From NCBI GenBank assembly GCA_963970005.1, contig CAXAMN010005280.1, forward strand, positions 237,328 through 301,327: a stretch of DNA of 64,000 nt. Direction: 5' to 3'. The stretch's first letter is position 1. Each line of letters starts with the position of its first letter. The notes below the pieces were generated by a model, which worked only from the letters and a program-made list of their open reading frames with translations, had not been told where the DNA came from and searched no databases. This stretch comes from Durusdinium trenchii. Lineage: Eukaryota; Sar; Dinophyceae; Suessiales; Symbiodiniaceae. Below, one piece after another: positions 1 through 11,059 of the stretch. The position numbers and the translations under genes were made by a program.

Positions 1-175
1 TTCGTCTTCGGAGAATTCGTCTGCGGAAAGCGTCTTCGGGGTCTAATCCGTCTTTGGGGGCTAATTCGTCTTCGGAGAATTCGTCTGCGGAAAGTGTCTT
101 CAGGGTCTAATTCGTCTTCGGGGTCTAATTCGTCTTCGGAGAATTCGTCTGCGGAAATCGTCTTCACATTGCGGG
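1..175. repeat. 64-bp tandem repeat built on GTCTTCG
   Basis: Two full copies of a 64-bp unit (1-64, 65-128) and a partial third (129-175) are visible. Each unit is a 46-bp block beginning TTCGTCTTCGGAGAATTCG followed by an 18-bp block ending in GGGGTCTAA or a variant. Decayed GTCTTCG words continue to about 232. The array lies 3' of the minus-strand recombinase ORF, so it may be flanking DNA or part of that element's end. Confidence 0.8.
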
Positions 176-475
176 AGGAGAGGTGGCTGTGCTTGAATGT
201 GTCTTCGTAATGTGTCTTCGTCTGCGGGTGGAAAAGTGGGACCCCCACAGCGGCTGCAATGTTTTATTAAATGAGTCTTCTTTTCATAGTTTGGAGCGTA
301 GACGATTGTGAGGGATGTCAAACTCCCAGAGTTTAAGGCTTGAGCCTTGCGCTGATGGCGGTAAGACCCGCGTGTTTACGCAACAGCCTGCCAACGATTC
401 TCTGTGATGTTTGATTGACTCACTAGTCTCTAGCTCACTCCTTTTCCCAAAAGGTTGAACAAATTCGAGTGAACC

Positions 476-2374
476 CTAAGGGCGGCACTGTTTGCACGCC
501 GGAAGGTCGGCATAGTTTGTATCTGCCGGGATCTCGTCGAAGTTCTGGGTGTGTTTCCTCCCACACTTGAAGCGGTGACAATCAGCTTCCGAGATGACAT
601 GTACGACCCCGGAGTGAAGGTGAATGCGCAAACGTTTCAACACGTCCAAGGTCACCCCATTCCAGTTGGTGCTCACACCGGTCGAAGCGGGAGTCCGCCC
701 AATGTCACCCTCGACGATGTCATCTTCGCTCTCCTCTCCTTGATGCGTCTCCTCACCTGCGATGTTCATGGCCGGTCGTTCGGCTCGACTTGCATCAGGC
801 TTGAACACATGATGTCGGACGTCGTAGAACATCTTATGGACAGTCGTCTGAAGGCGAGTCAGTTCGTCCCTGGCATATGTGACTGCACTCTGACTGTCTC
901 GGGAAAGATGGTGGCCCAACAACAACCGATCAGCTACTGGCAAATAGTTTCCTTTCGAAGCCCACGATAGCAAAGTGACTTTAAGCGAATGGCAACCTAC
1001 ACCATCCAGTGTGTCAGCTTTGAACCCTGAGGACAACAAAAACTCATGCAAGTATAAATAAGCCTCCCCGGTCGTCATACGCCTACGTGTTGCTGATCTC
1101 CGAATAAGCCGGCAATGATGGATCCAAACCCAACTGAGCCTTCTGCCTCTCCACGCTTGCCTCCCAAGAAAGCGCCCCAGGCTGAGCAATGGAAGGAGGC
1201 TCTTCTTGCGCTCTTCGGTGAGGCCAGTTTTGAACGATTTGGATTCAGCTTCAACCAACTCAAGAGATTCGTGGAAGGTCACCTCAAGCTTGTGAAGATG
1301 GATTGAATCACCAAAACGTGAACAACTGCCCAAACACAGAAGAAAATGTCCTGCAATGATCCTCCAATGTGGGTAGGGAGCAAAGTTGGCCACATTCTCC
1401 AAAGCCACAATCATCTTCACTGACAAAGGCGCCGCCTGTTGCAAGACACGTTTCTCACTCAGCATTGCCCGTGCAGCGCCCCGCACTCGTGATGAAAGAA
1501 TATCCTCAAGTGGGTAGCCTAGCAGTCCAATCTGATGGCGCAGGAAGGTCCATGCTTGAAGAAAACTGGTTGCTGTCGTCGGTGCTCCGTGTTCCTTCAA
1601 AAACTGCATGTACCTGTACACTGTACTCTCAGAAGAACCAATGATGGCCCCCACTCTATTATCTTCACACCACGATTTGAAGCGCCACAGTGATGCTGAC
1701 CTCTTGACCAATGTAGCTGTTGACTTGCCCTCAAAAGCATCATTGAAAGAACATTCCCATTGCTGTTCACTTTGTAAAAAGCGGACTGCAGACACCAGGC
1801 AACGTCCAAGCTTGCTACCATCAGGATCGTCAAGTACAATGGCCTTGAATTTCTTCAATGCCTCCCATTTCACCTGGTCGTCAGTCTTCATCATGCACGT
1901 CAACCTCAACCGCTTGGCTGCCAACAAGCTCACCGCCCCTGGTTCAGGCATTGGCGGACTAGCGCACTGGGGTGTCACCAGAGCCGGTACCAATCCAACA
2001 AAAGACGGCTTGAAGAACCTCGAAGTATCCATCCACTTAGCGGATGGCGCCTCCAATCCAGGAAAGGACATCAGCTTGATGGAATGACTTCTTTGAAGTT
2101 TCAACCAAGCATCGAAGATCGAAGGCTGCATGACCAAGCACGGAGATTGTTCTGGCAGTGGTACTCTCTGAGTTGCATGCATCTCAGAGGCGACAAGGAA
2201 ATGACTACTGCTCGATTTGGTGTGTTCTCGAGTTTCGCTTGGTAACGATGCACCTCGTAAGAAGTCTTCCATGACATCCCTAGCATGTTCCGATAACTCC
2301 AGAGCATGTTCCGAAATCTCTCGAGCATGTTCTGATGACACCGACTTCACCTCCTCAAGGTCGGACGAGTCCAT
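476..2374 (-). CDS. Tyrosine-recombinase-like protein of a dinoflagellate mobile element
   Basis: A 632-codon ORF from ATG at 2374 to TAG at 476. The second half has the order of a tyrosine recombinase catalytic domain: R353 in CSRFGDS, the box CHSLKVT with H462 and K465 where most families have HxxR, LLGHH (H488/H489), and a candidate nucleophile Y500 in AVTYARDEL. Residues 190-300 resemble the helical core-binding domain. The last 35 residues hold a Cys cluster (C604, C627, C630) that could bind zinc. Residues 14-34 are three copies of a 7-residue SEHAxEx repeat. Residues about 404-431 read as Arg/Trp-rich nonsense, and another minus frame there (about 1080-1180) reads more plausibly, so the copy may carry two compensating indels. 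Such ORFs would cut and join DNA. Activity is unproven. Confidence 0.7.
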   Translation of the reverse strand: MDSSDLEEVKSVSSEHAREISEHALELSEHARDVMEDFLRGASLPSETREHTKSSSSHFLVASEMHATQRVPLPEQSPCLVMQPSIFDAWLKLQRSHSIKLMSFPGLEAPSAKWMDTSRFFKPSFVGLVPALVTPQCASPPMPEPGAVSLLAAKRLRLTCMMKTDDQVKWEALKKFKAIVLDDPDGSKLGRCLVSAVRFLQSEQQWECSFNDAFEGKSTATLVKRSASLWRFKSWCEDNRVGAIIGSSESTVYRYMQFLKEHGAPTTATSFLQAWTFLRHQIGLLGYPLEDILSSRVRGAARAMLSEKRVLQQAAPLSVKMIVALENVANFAPYPHWRIIAGHFLLCLGSCSRFGDSIHLHKLEVTFHESLELVEAESKSFKTGLTEERKKSLLPLLSLGRFLGRQAWRGRRLSWVWIHHCRLIRRSATRRRMTTGEAYLYLHEFLLSSGFKADTLDGVGCHSLKVTLLSWASKGNYLPVADRLLLGHHLSRDSQSAVTYARDELTRLQTTVHKMFYDVRHHVFKPDASRAERPAMNIAGEETHQGEESEDDIVEGDIGRTPASTGVSTNWNGVTLDVLKRLRIHLHSGVVHVISEADCHRFKCGRKHTQNFDEIPADTNYADLPACKQCRP

Positions 2375-2751
2375 GTCCCCCGCGCCCCATGAAGATCAGA
2401 GAGTTATTTTTAAACCCTCCTCGCCCTCGCCAGCCAGTGCTGCGCGGGTTTAGATGAAAGTGAGGTCTAAGATTACATACACACGTATGCATGAGACCTT
2501 TTAGTTTTTCCCAAAGAAGGTAATTTTTCTTTTTGAAATTTTAAAGTATAGTAAAGTGAAGCACAAGCATATGAGTTGGTAAAAACGTTCATTGTACACA
2601 AGTACAAAGCACACAACTCACATACAAGTTTACACTAAACATTACAAAGGTGAGTTCAATACTCAAACCACTTACCCCGTGCTAAGATGCACTGTGAACA
2701 CCGAAAAGACGGTTTGATCCCTTCCAGGGAGCTGCACCTTCACGGTGACCA

Positions 2752-3816
2752 ATGGTGTCCCAGCTGGAGGCACCCCTGCTTGCCAAAGCAGTCCTCGCAC
2801 CGGCCCTGCAACCATGGCAGCAAGCACACCCAGCCATTCACCTCTCTAGCTGGGTGGATGATGTTGGCTTCGACACCGCCAGTCGCACGCCACTCCAGGC
2901 AGCAAAGGACTCTGTTGCTGCGTATCGGGATCTTCACAGCAGACTGCTGCAACTTGGCCTCCAAGTCAATCCCAAGAAGACAGCCTTTGTTGCCACAGAC
3001 AAAGCCACGGAGAAAGAACTTCGCGCTCTGTTGAAAGCAGATGAACCACAGGTGGCACCAGTCATGAGGGATCTGGGCATCGATCATCAGGCAGCCCGAC
3101 AGAGGCGAATCCCGGTCATGAAACAGCGCATCAAGAAGGCCACAGCCCGCAAAGTCAAGCTGAGAAGTTTAAAAATTCCTGCACTTAAAGTTCGACTGAG
3201 ACTGCACCGAGGGGGCATTCAGCCAGTGGCTTTGTGGGGTGTCGAAAGTCAGGGATTGGCACCACGCTACAGAGCAGCACTACTGGGCCACCACACAGGA
3301 GGGCTCCTCGATGTCACCTACGACATCCATGCCAAGCGCTACATCGATCCCAGTGACCAAGTCCTGATCCAGCACATCAAAGCCATCCACCACCTCATCC
3401 AAGCCTGGCCACCAGACCAGATCCAGGCCTTGGAGCAGGCATGGCGCCAGACCCACCAACAGCTCCAGGAGAAACAGTACCCCTGGTACACTGTGCGTGG
3501 GCCTCTTGCTGCCACCATTGTCCACCGCCTTGAATGGGGATGGCAACCATCAGAGCTACTTCATTGGACCAGGCCTGAAACCAAGCTGCTCCTTGCCCAA
3601 GAGTTGCACCTCCAGTCTCCATGGTTGCAACTAGAGCGCACCCTCACCCAGGAAGCCCAATGGCAACGGACTTCCAGGCTGGCCAGTAAACAGCACTACC
3701 AGAACCTGCTCACAGGATTGGACTGGCACACCTACCGACAAGTGCGCAAACAGTTCAAACAGCAGCAGCAGCACCACCTGGACACATGGGTACAAGCCGC
3801 CCTCCAATTTCCGTGA
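2752..3816 (+). pseudogene. LINE reverse transcriptase, C-terminal palm and thumb fragment
   Basis: The 354-codon open stretch has the RT active-site motif C as SSWVDDVGF (about residues 32-40), then LQVNPKKTAF, which fits the usual motif D. The APLLAKAVL stretch at its start continues motif B, whose first half (NGVPAGG) sits in another frame just upstream, so a frameshift cuts through motif B. The remainder is a helical, Gln/His-rich thumb region typical of the 3' end of LINE ORF2. The ATG is only the first one after the break and is not a natural start. Confidence 0.7.
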
Positions 3817-4573
3817 TGCACACCAAACCAGGAGCTGCCCTTTGTGCGGAGTCCCTGCAACCCCGAAGCACATTCTTTGGTTGTGCGGGTGGCACAAAAC
3901 ACAAAGCCACGACCCAATGCCGCCAGAATGGATGAACAGGATCACCAGTCAAGAGGAAGAGCCCTTGTGGGCACATGGGTGGATTCCACTTGAACCACAA
4001 GAGACACGCACGCAAGAGCATCCTGTCCAAGGCCATGGATGTTGGGCTGGTCTGCCAATCATCCCTCTCCAACAACACAGCGGATGGGCCTTCACTTTGG
4101 ATGCCACTCCATCCACGTATGACCTCAGAAGCCAAATGTGGATTTATGGCCTATGTGCACACACCATGGCACTGAGGCAACTAAAGTGCCTGGGTACGCT
4201 CACTGGAGCCCCCCAGGGCAGCCAGACCAAAGTCCGAGCACTCCTGACAGGACTTGTGACCCTTGCCAACCAAACTGCTGATCAGGTCAAGGTCATTGTG
4301 CAGCTCGCCATTGTTTGGGAGGCATATGGCACCACCCGAAGCACCGAGGCCCGTACATGGACATCCTTGCTGAAGTACCACCCCAGGACTTCCAACGAGT
4401 CACGGTACTTTACATCAGCAAGAACACCAGGACACCAGATGCACCAGCCAATGAGCCACAACTTCGAAAGCGGCAAAGGGACTCTGCCTTTGCTGCCTGG
4501 GAGCGGGCCAAAACCTTCTACGACGCCAAGCAAGAAGAATGGCAGGAGACCCTGGATCAGGACCACAAGCTGA
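3815..4573 (+). pseudogene. LINE zinc knuckle plus decayed RNase H-like domain
   Basis: It opens with CPLCG...KHILWLCGWH, a C-x2-C-x9-H-x4-C knuckle like those after the RT of many LINEs. An RNase H-like stretch follows (GWAFTLDATPS, then GSQTKVRALLTGLVTLA). The first Asp is present, but the position usually held by Glu in the RAEL motif is Leu (RALL), and the third acidic position is not seen (VKVIVQLAIV). The domain, if it is RNase H, therefore looks catalytically dead. The frame is lost after about 4330, and the sequence continues in frame 1. Confidence 0.5.
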
Positions 4574-5419
4574 TCTATGAGCACGCAGTCAGTCGACTGA
4601 GCAAGATCTTTGCAGACAACATGCACTATGTGCACCAAAAGGCACCCAGGCACCAAGGAAAGCAAACCAAACAGTACAAAAAGGAGCTGGTGAATCGGCG
4701 CCGCAAACCGTGGGACGCCAACCACCACCACTGGGAGCCCCATCAACGAAGCGGCTATCAATGCCGCAGGTGCGGCATCAGAATGCACCAAACTCTCACA
4801 GCAGAAGTCTTGGAGGCAAGGTTGACAGAAGAGTGTCCACAGATGCAGATCGAGGAGGGGCCTAGCACTGCAGAACCCTCAGCACCACTGCCCAAGAAGC
4901 TCACCAGAGCACAACAAATCAAGGGCCTCCTGGGGCAACAACCGGGTCACCCAACACCCGGTCACCACCAGCTTGCCGAAACAACTGGCTACCTGAAATG
5001 CCTGGTCTGTGGCATCAACATCCACAAGAGAGTCAATGAAGAAGAACTTCATCCAGAGCACCTGCGTCAACCAGGCCTTCACAGCAGCCCATCAGGGGCA
5101 CCCAAGCCATGCGCTTTGGCAAGTTGGAGAGAGGGTGAAATGCACTCAGTGTGGCACCCAATGGAATCTGGACGGCCAGCAACGCATCATAGCCACTCAA
5201 GCACTCCATAAACCGTGCAGAGGTGCCGGCACCAAGGGATCCACGCCAATCAACGAGTACTTCAAAAAGAAGGATTCCTCCAGCAGCCAAAGTCCAGAGA
5301 CCGCACCACAAGCAACAGCACCCGCAGCAGCTCAGCCCACACCAAGGAGGCTCAGCTTTCAGACCGCCCTTGATGCCAAGGAACAAGAAGAACCCACAGC
5401 ATGTCTGCTTTGGCCATGA
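4315..5419 (+). pseudogene. LINE C-terminal region with three zinc-ribbon-like modules
   Basis: Two overlapping frames (frame 1 to 5211, frame 2 from 5009) together hold three similar modules: YQCRRCG...EECPQ near 4756, YLKCLVCG...STCVNQ near 4993, and RVKCTQCG...KPCRG near 5137. Each has C-x2-C-G, then about 20-30 residues, then another Cys, usually after a His-rich lead. The reading frame shifts inside the second module (about 5010-5045). A long charged helix (about 4480-4640) precedes them. These probably bind nucleic acid, which is inferred from the Cys pattern only. Confidence 0.45.
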
Positions 5420-5610
5420 ACCCCAGCCGAACAGCAGACGATGAGCCAGATAACCAAGATGACCAACATGGCTATGCTGTGGAGTACTTCTGAAGCTGGC
5501 GACCTGCCCAAGGCCTTCTGAACTGTCTGAAGCCTAGCGCTGAGCCCGGACGGCCAAAGGCCCTCACCAACCGGCCAAAAAGGCTGAAACATAAGCAACT
5601 CTAGGAAAAA

Positions 5611-5715
5611 ATACATACATACATACATACATACCTACCTACCTACCTACCTACCTACCATGACATACATATCATTACACACATACATACATACATACAT
5701 ACATACATACATACA
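5611..5715. repeat. (CATA)n and (CCTA)n microsatellite
   Basis: Two blocks of ACATACAT repeats flank a block of CCTACCTA repeats. The tract starts directly after GGAAAAAA at the presumed LINE 3' end, so it may be the element's simple-repeat tail or its insertion target. Confidence 0.95.
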
Positions 5716-5738
5716 CAAATACGCCAAAGAGATCGTAC

Positions 5739-5803
5739 CTCTCCTCGCGTCGCTGCATGCTGTCCAGATGCTGGCTGAAGTGGGCAATGTTGTTCTCCAG
5801 TCC
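5739..5803 (-). CDS. Predicted single exon of an unrecognised host gene
   Basis: On the minus strand, TGTCCAG precedes a 65-nt open block coding for a charged amphipathic helix beginning GLENNIAHFSQHLDSMQRRE. It ends at GAGAG followed by GTACGA, a usable GT donor. The block is too short to prove coding by itself. It is called because its form (short exon, clean 3' AG, charged product) matches better-supported minus-strand exons further along. Function unknown. Confidence 0.3.
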
Positions 5804-8800
5804 CTGGACACTGTATGGAGCTGCCACGCCCTCGCTGGGGCATTGCCTAGAGGCCCGCCAAAGCGCGATTGAACAAAAGCAAAAACCATCCAAAAAGCAA
5901 GCCCTGACGTTGACAGAGATGACAAAAGAGAAGGCGCAAGTTTGTCAATCAGTTTGTCATCCATTTAACCCAGGTCCACCTCCACCGCGTGGGTTATTGG
6001 GCAGGGCGAAGAAACGGTACGCAGGAATCACAACGCGATGCATTGTCGAGCAGGAAACTCTAGACAAACAGTACGCGCTGGGGCTTTGTAGGTGTTATGA
6101 CGTGAAGGAGCAGTACACGCTGGAGCATAGTGAAACAAGTCAATGTGTTGATGCAAGGTCAGAATGCCTATGGGCCTATTGCATGCCACTGGGTACAGGA
6201 AGTGTCGCAAATCAGGATTCAACAGGAAAACAAAGAATCTATGGGATCCTCGAGCCTGTGCAGGAATCCTGCCCCTTTCCTGCACCTGATCTTCACAAAA
6301 ACGGGACCAGCACAAAAACCCCAGACTTTTACCATCTATGCCTCTACGCGGACACATTGAGATCTGCAATTTGCTTTACTTCATTGCGCGCTAAGTTGTG
6401 AAACATTTGAAAGCCTTGAATAAGAAGAAAAACACTAGATTATCACTATGTTTGAATGGGTTTGACAAATAATGACGCTGCCAACCTGTGACTACAGTCA
6501 TCTAGATCGAGACCATTAGGGGATCAAAATCTAAAGCGCTCATATGCTTGAAGATATGTTCAAGCTTTGGAAGTAGGAATCGCACGGAGGATTCTGTACA
6601 ATTTTGGTTCTTACTTCCCTCGATTATTCCCCTGTTTGATGTGTAGTCTGGACCCGGCTGTTGCATGTTCTCTATATAAAGCACATTTGCGTGTACGTGG
6701 GCGTGGCACGCCGTTTTCCAAACCAGGTTGAAGGTCCCCTCACAAATACCGGTAGGTTTGCAAAAATGTTTCGTGTCTGTGTGTGTGCGTTATTTGTTCT
6801 CGGGGTGAAGGTTGAGTGTGCCATGGGTTGGTTCGCTGCAGTAACGGATGCCACTGAAGGGTTTTTTCAACTGCTAAAATTGGTCAAACCTGAAAACAGC
6901 CCGAAAACGAAAAAAAACATTCCACTTAGCCGGTATCCGTGCCTATGAATCTCAACGTGCCACGAGCCAACTCCAAGGCAGACCAATTGAATCGGTTCAA
7001 AAATAGAGCAGGGCGGCAAAAACTGTGTTTGCAATCTTGCCAAGATGCTGAAAGGAACCTAAGTTTGCAAGTCGCGGTCGCAAGTCGCATGCACAGATTT
7101 GCCACTTATTGCCGGCAGTCCCGCGGGTGCTTATACAACATATTGCAACCAAATAGGAAAAACAGTTGTTTCTTGGAACGCCGCAATGGCCAAGGATAAA
7201 AAGGCACCTGCTCCACCCGGCTCTTCGTCTCCTCGTCTCGCTGCCCATCTGCTGCTAAGGAACTCATGCACATGTTGGCCATCGCCTGTGCACGTCAACA
7301 GCTGTAAGGGCGAACACGGCGAAGCCGAAGCACGATGAAACCAAAGACGGCACAATCAAGCATGTGGCGTTCTGCTTTAGGACTGGTGACATCCGGTTCC
7401 AATTTTACACCAATACGCCAACATAAGACCTGGCTGGCAGCCCAAGCTCCAAAGCGCACACTGCCATAGACATCTACCTACCTAAAAGCGGCGGCTTCCG
7501 AAAGCGCTTACTGCCATCAACACCTGGCAGCTACACCCTGCAGCGGCACCAAAACCCTGCCATTTTTCGGCCCGCATTCCGATCGCAACTTGCGCCTGCG
7601 CTGAAACCGGGCGCTGGTCGCAACCGCTCACCCTGTAAATCCTTGGGCTCTGCACCCCTGCGACTTCTTGGAGCCAGGCCAAGCTCTTACTTATTGCAGC
7701 CTCGCCGTGGTGCTTTGAGGCCAGCTCCGAAACCCTGGAACTCTGGAACCACGCGTTGGTCACAACTTTGGGTGGAAAGTGGAAATTTGTTATTCCTGCA
7801 AGTTGTGGCCCCTGGCATTGCGCGGCCAAAGTTCCAGCTTCAGCTGGCGACTTCAAGTATGCGCGGTGAGCCTTCTCGTTCAAAATGAGGTCTGGGACTT
7901 ACGCCGGCCCAACGCTCTTTATGAAGGGCGGTTCACAACTCAAACACGACATTTTGCACACTGAAGTTGGCGAAGCACACGGTCTACGCATGATTGCTGG
8001 ACATTGCGGCGGAAGGGCGGCGCAGCATCCACAAAAGAAAGCCTGCATCCACCACCTGAGTGGCTGAAAGCGATGCTGAAATCGCACTGTAGCCGTTGGC
8101 GTTTCTGATGTGAAGGCAAGTCGCCTGCTTTTAAGAGCCTTCTCATAGTCTCATAGGCCTCCGCAGTTTGATCCTGATCTTCACGAGCGCTATCGCACGC
8201 TATCGGTCACCTGTCACCCTGGAAAATATGTCTCAGCATGAACTTCTCAAGGCGCCATCCACCTCAAATAGAGTGGCTGGTGAAGAATTCAATCCGCGCG
8301 ATGAGCTTGGTAATGGCACTGGGCCTGGGCACGGTTGAACAACCTAGAAAAATGATGATCTCGCCTGACCAGAAAGCATTGACATTGCCAGCCTGTCTCC
8401 GGACCCTCAAGGGCGGCTTTGATACCAGGAGCCGCACACACACACACACTAATCACATGGCTTTCAACTCCCGACCACCTCCCTAAGCTTGACGGGAACA
8501 CCTTCTGCTAGCCATAAAACGCATTGGCACGCGGCCATCGCCTTTGCGGGACATTGCGAGACCACTGTCCACCGCAAGCCAGATTCAGGGCGCCCATCAG
8601 CAAAACTGCAGCCCTTCTAGGTCCCATCGTTCCCCCTGACTCACCGTCAGTCAAGGAAAACAATTGCTAGCAGCGGTTCCGTGTCAAAAGTGAACCACTT
8701 CTTGCTGCGCCTCGTCGCTCGTCAGCGTGACCGGCTATTCTATTCTGAGGACAAGTTCGTCAGTCAAGTGTGAAAGTGCATGGTAGCTCTTGTTGGTGCA

Positions 8801-9446
8801 ATTGGCATCTCCGTTGCCATCTCCTTTTCCTGTCCTTCCCTGTCTCTCACGTCATGCTTTTCCGAAAATTTCCTGCAAGCCACCCTTGTTCAAGCGGTTC
8901 TTCGTCGCGAGCACCAACAGTCTTGGCCCAAGTCAGGGCGGTCCTGTTCATCAGCAAAATGTCCTTTTTCCCTTGTCTTTCTGCGCCCTTGGCTTCTCAA
9001 AGAACTCCTTCCTCCGTCGCACTTTGCTTGAACGTTTCCCTCCAACACCACTTGGTAACATGAAGTTATCAACTGAAATCTTGGTACAAAGCAAATCTCG
9101 GCGAAGCTCATTTGTTGCCTATTGCTGAAGAAGCCTTGCATTTCATATTGCAAATCTTCCGTAGGCCGTGTCTTTTTACTAGGGCTGTCCTTTGAGCCCT
9201 GATAACAAAAGCTTTCACAGTACACAAATATGTAATGGTTCTTACCCTTCACAAAGTCGATTTGATTTGATACGTTTAGAGATTAGAGGCTGAAGAAGTT
9301 TGCTTGTAATTGGTTTTCTTTCTTCTTGTTCTTCCTTCATTTTTTTAGCACAAACTGATGAGTACACATAGGCCCAATACGCTTCCAGCAGCGGCCTGAT
9401 CTACAAAGTTGATGAATACACATCGTCCTCCCCAGCCTTCACTCAC
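5804..9446. other. Intergenic or intronic DNA, no supported gene
   Basis: Only short overlapping frames on both strands are present, without recognisable motifs. There is a short (CA)n run near 8436. A possible plus-strand exon at about 8236-8307 (after TCTCAG, before GTAATG) is too weak to call. Confidence 0.6.
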
Positions 9447-9668
9447 GTCCTGGGTCCAAAGACGGCATGCTCGCGATCAATCCTGTCATATCCTGTTTGG
9501 CTTTGTTGCCCAAGTTGCGGGAGGCATGTAAAAGAAGTTGTAGGTGCCAATGAAACCCCAAGAGTCCAACTGGCGCCTGTTCGGTGTCAAGAGCGAATCT
9601 GCTCCACGCTTCAGAAGCCATGGGTTTCAACATTCTACGTGAATTCCGAGCGAGCGCATCCTTCTTGC
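9447..9668 (-). CDS. Two predicted exons of an unrecognised host gene
   Basis: Exon 1 (9668 down to 9577, 92 nt) follows GTTTCAG and codes for a basic stretch containing DALARNSRRMLKPMASEAW. It ends at GAACAG before GCGCCA, a GC donor. An 84-nt intron ends in CAAACAG. Exon 2 (9492 down to 9447, 46 nt) codes for DMTGLIASMPSLDPG and ends before GTGAGTG, a consensus GT donor. The exon 1/exon 2 join keeps the frame. The product was not recognised, and neighbouring exons were not found nearby. Confidence 0.45.
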
Positions 9669-9899
9669 CTGAAACTTTCAGCATCCGTTTGCTCCGGAAT
9701 CTGAGAGATCATCAAGGTGGTGATGCCCATCATTGGCATCAAACTCGGAATGCCGGGATGATGCAAGGACAAGCACACTGCAAGGGTTTGCTGAGGCTTT
9801 GTAGAACTTGGGGCATGCCTGTTACTCCCACTGCAAGAACTGCATTCCCGCTTCATGCCTCCCTAGGACCTGCTTGCTCAAGTTGCTGATGCTACCTGC

Positions 9900-11050
9900 G
9901 TATTGCTAGGCGTCCCGCTTTTGGTCCAGTTCCTCCAGCACTTCAAGCGGTGGAAGCACAAAACATAAACCCATGCGCAGTCAATTCTTGACGCCTGCAT
10001 CCGGCGCGATGAATCAAAGCTAGAACTCCCTGACCTGAACGGCGCAAACACTATAAAATGACCGCCCTGCTGCACCTGACTCACTTGTATCATACCACCC
10101 ATGCTCTCCAAGGCACATTGGAGCGGGGAAAGCCTGCGGCAGAACAGAACATACACACCCACCGACAACCCATGCGTCGCGCAAAGTCTTCTTCCCGGCG
10201 AATTGTCTGACTCCAAGTTAAACAGTTGGAGTGTCCAGTACTGAATGTTAAACCTTCCAGTTTCAACTACCCTCGCTGGCCTCTGCATCTTTCCTGAACG
10301 CGGCACAGCTGGGCATGGCTAGAGATGGTTGGGCGGCTACTTTGTTTTCTGCAGCACTGAGGCCATAGCCGCAACTCGGAACTTGGCCGGGTTGTTGCCT
10401 CCATTGACTCGGGGTCCTCCTGCAAGAAAACAACAAATTTCGCACATCGAAGGTTTTGGTTTGTTCCAAACATTTAGTATGCCTGTGTATGCCCTGAAAG
10501 TTTTTGACCCAACATGTGCTGGTCGCATTTCTGAGCGCGCTGAGTTTGGTTTCTGTAAGATCTTTAAGTTTGGATGCAGTGCAATCCCTGTCGGCATTCG
10601 TGCTCACTGAGTTGTCTTTTGGCTGTTGTGCTCACTGAGTCCTTTATTTTGAGCATCGCAAACATAAATTCTTTCGGCCAAATAATGCTTTAGGAATACC
10701 AAGGAGGGTCCAAAAGTTGACTATTTTAGAAGTGCTCAACTCTGGGGTTGCGTGTTCTCTGCCAGTCTGGGCTGCCTCGGGAGAGTGAAAATATACATTG
10801 CATAAGTAGCTTTTGCGGCCGTGGACTCGCACATGCCCCGTGAAAGCACTCCATTCTGCACGGCCCTCGGTTACTGTCAAGAAAGATTGCTTCATCTCCA
10901 AGCTCATGCGATGTGCCTAGTGCTACGGCTGTACCCAACGTGACCTATTCAAACCATGCCACGTGAGCTCACACTTCGGCTTAGGGGGCGCTCTCAGGGT
11001 AGGTCCGGGCAAAGACTTGGCGTGCAAGAGGAGGTGATGGGGCAACATCG
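9900..11050. other. No supported gene
   Basis: A possible 28-nt minus-strand microexon (about 10274-10301, between GCGTTCAG and GTAGTTG, coding KDAEASEG) was noticed but cannot be confirmed. Otherwise there is no structure. Confidence 0.4.
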
Positions 11051-11059
11051 GGCAAAGAG

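Larger units (their letters stand above)
2690..5606 (+). mobile_element. 5'-truncated, frame-broken LINE (non-LTR retrotransposon)
   Basis: Homologous pieces follow each other in the right order but in alternating frames: RT motif B (frame 3, about 2739-2765), RT motif C and thumb (frame 1), zinc knuckle and RNase H remnant (frame 2), then C-terminal zinc modules (frames 1 and 2). At least four frameshifts are needed to read through, so it cannot make one protein. The endonuclease and first RT motifs are missing. The tail leads after about 190 bp of 3'UTR-like sequence and AAAAAA into a tetranucleotide tract. Flanking target-site duplications were not found. Confidence 0.7.

Noticed and set aside
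551..970. Plus-strand 139-codon ORF
   Set aside because: It is the antisense shadow of the tyrosine-recombinase-like ORF and has no motif.
8228..8310. Possible plus-strand exon (MSQHELLKAPSTSNRVAG) before GTAATG
   Set aside because: A single short block without a partner exon; chance cannot be excluded.
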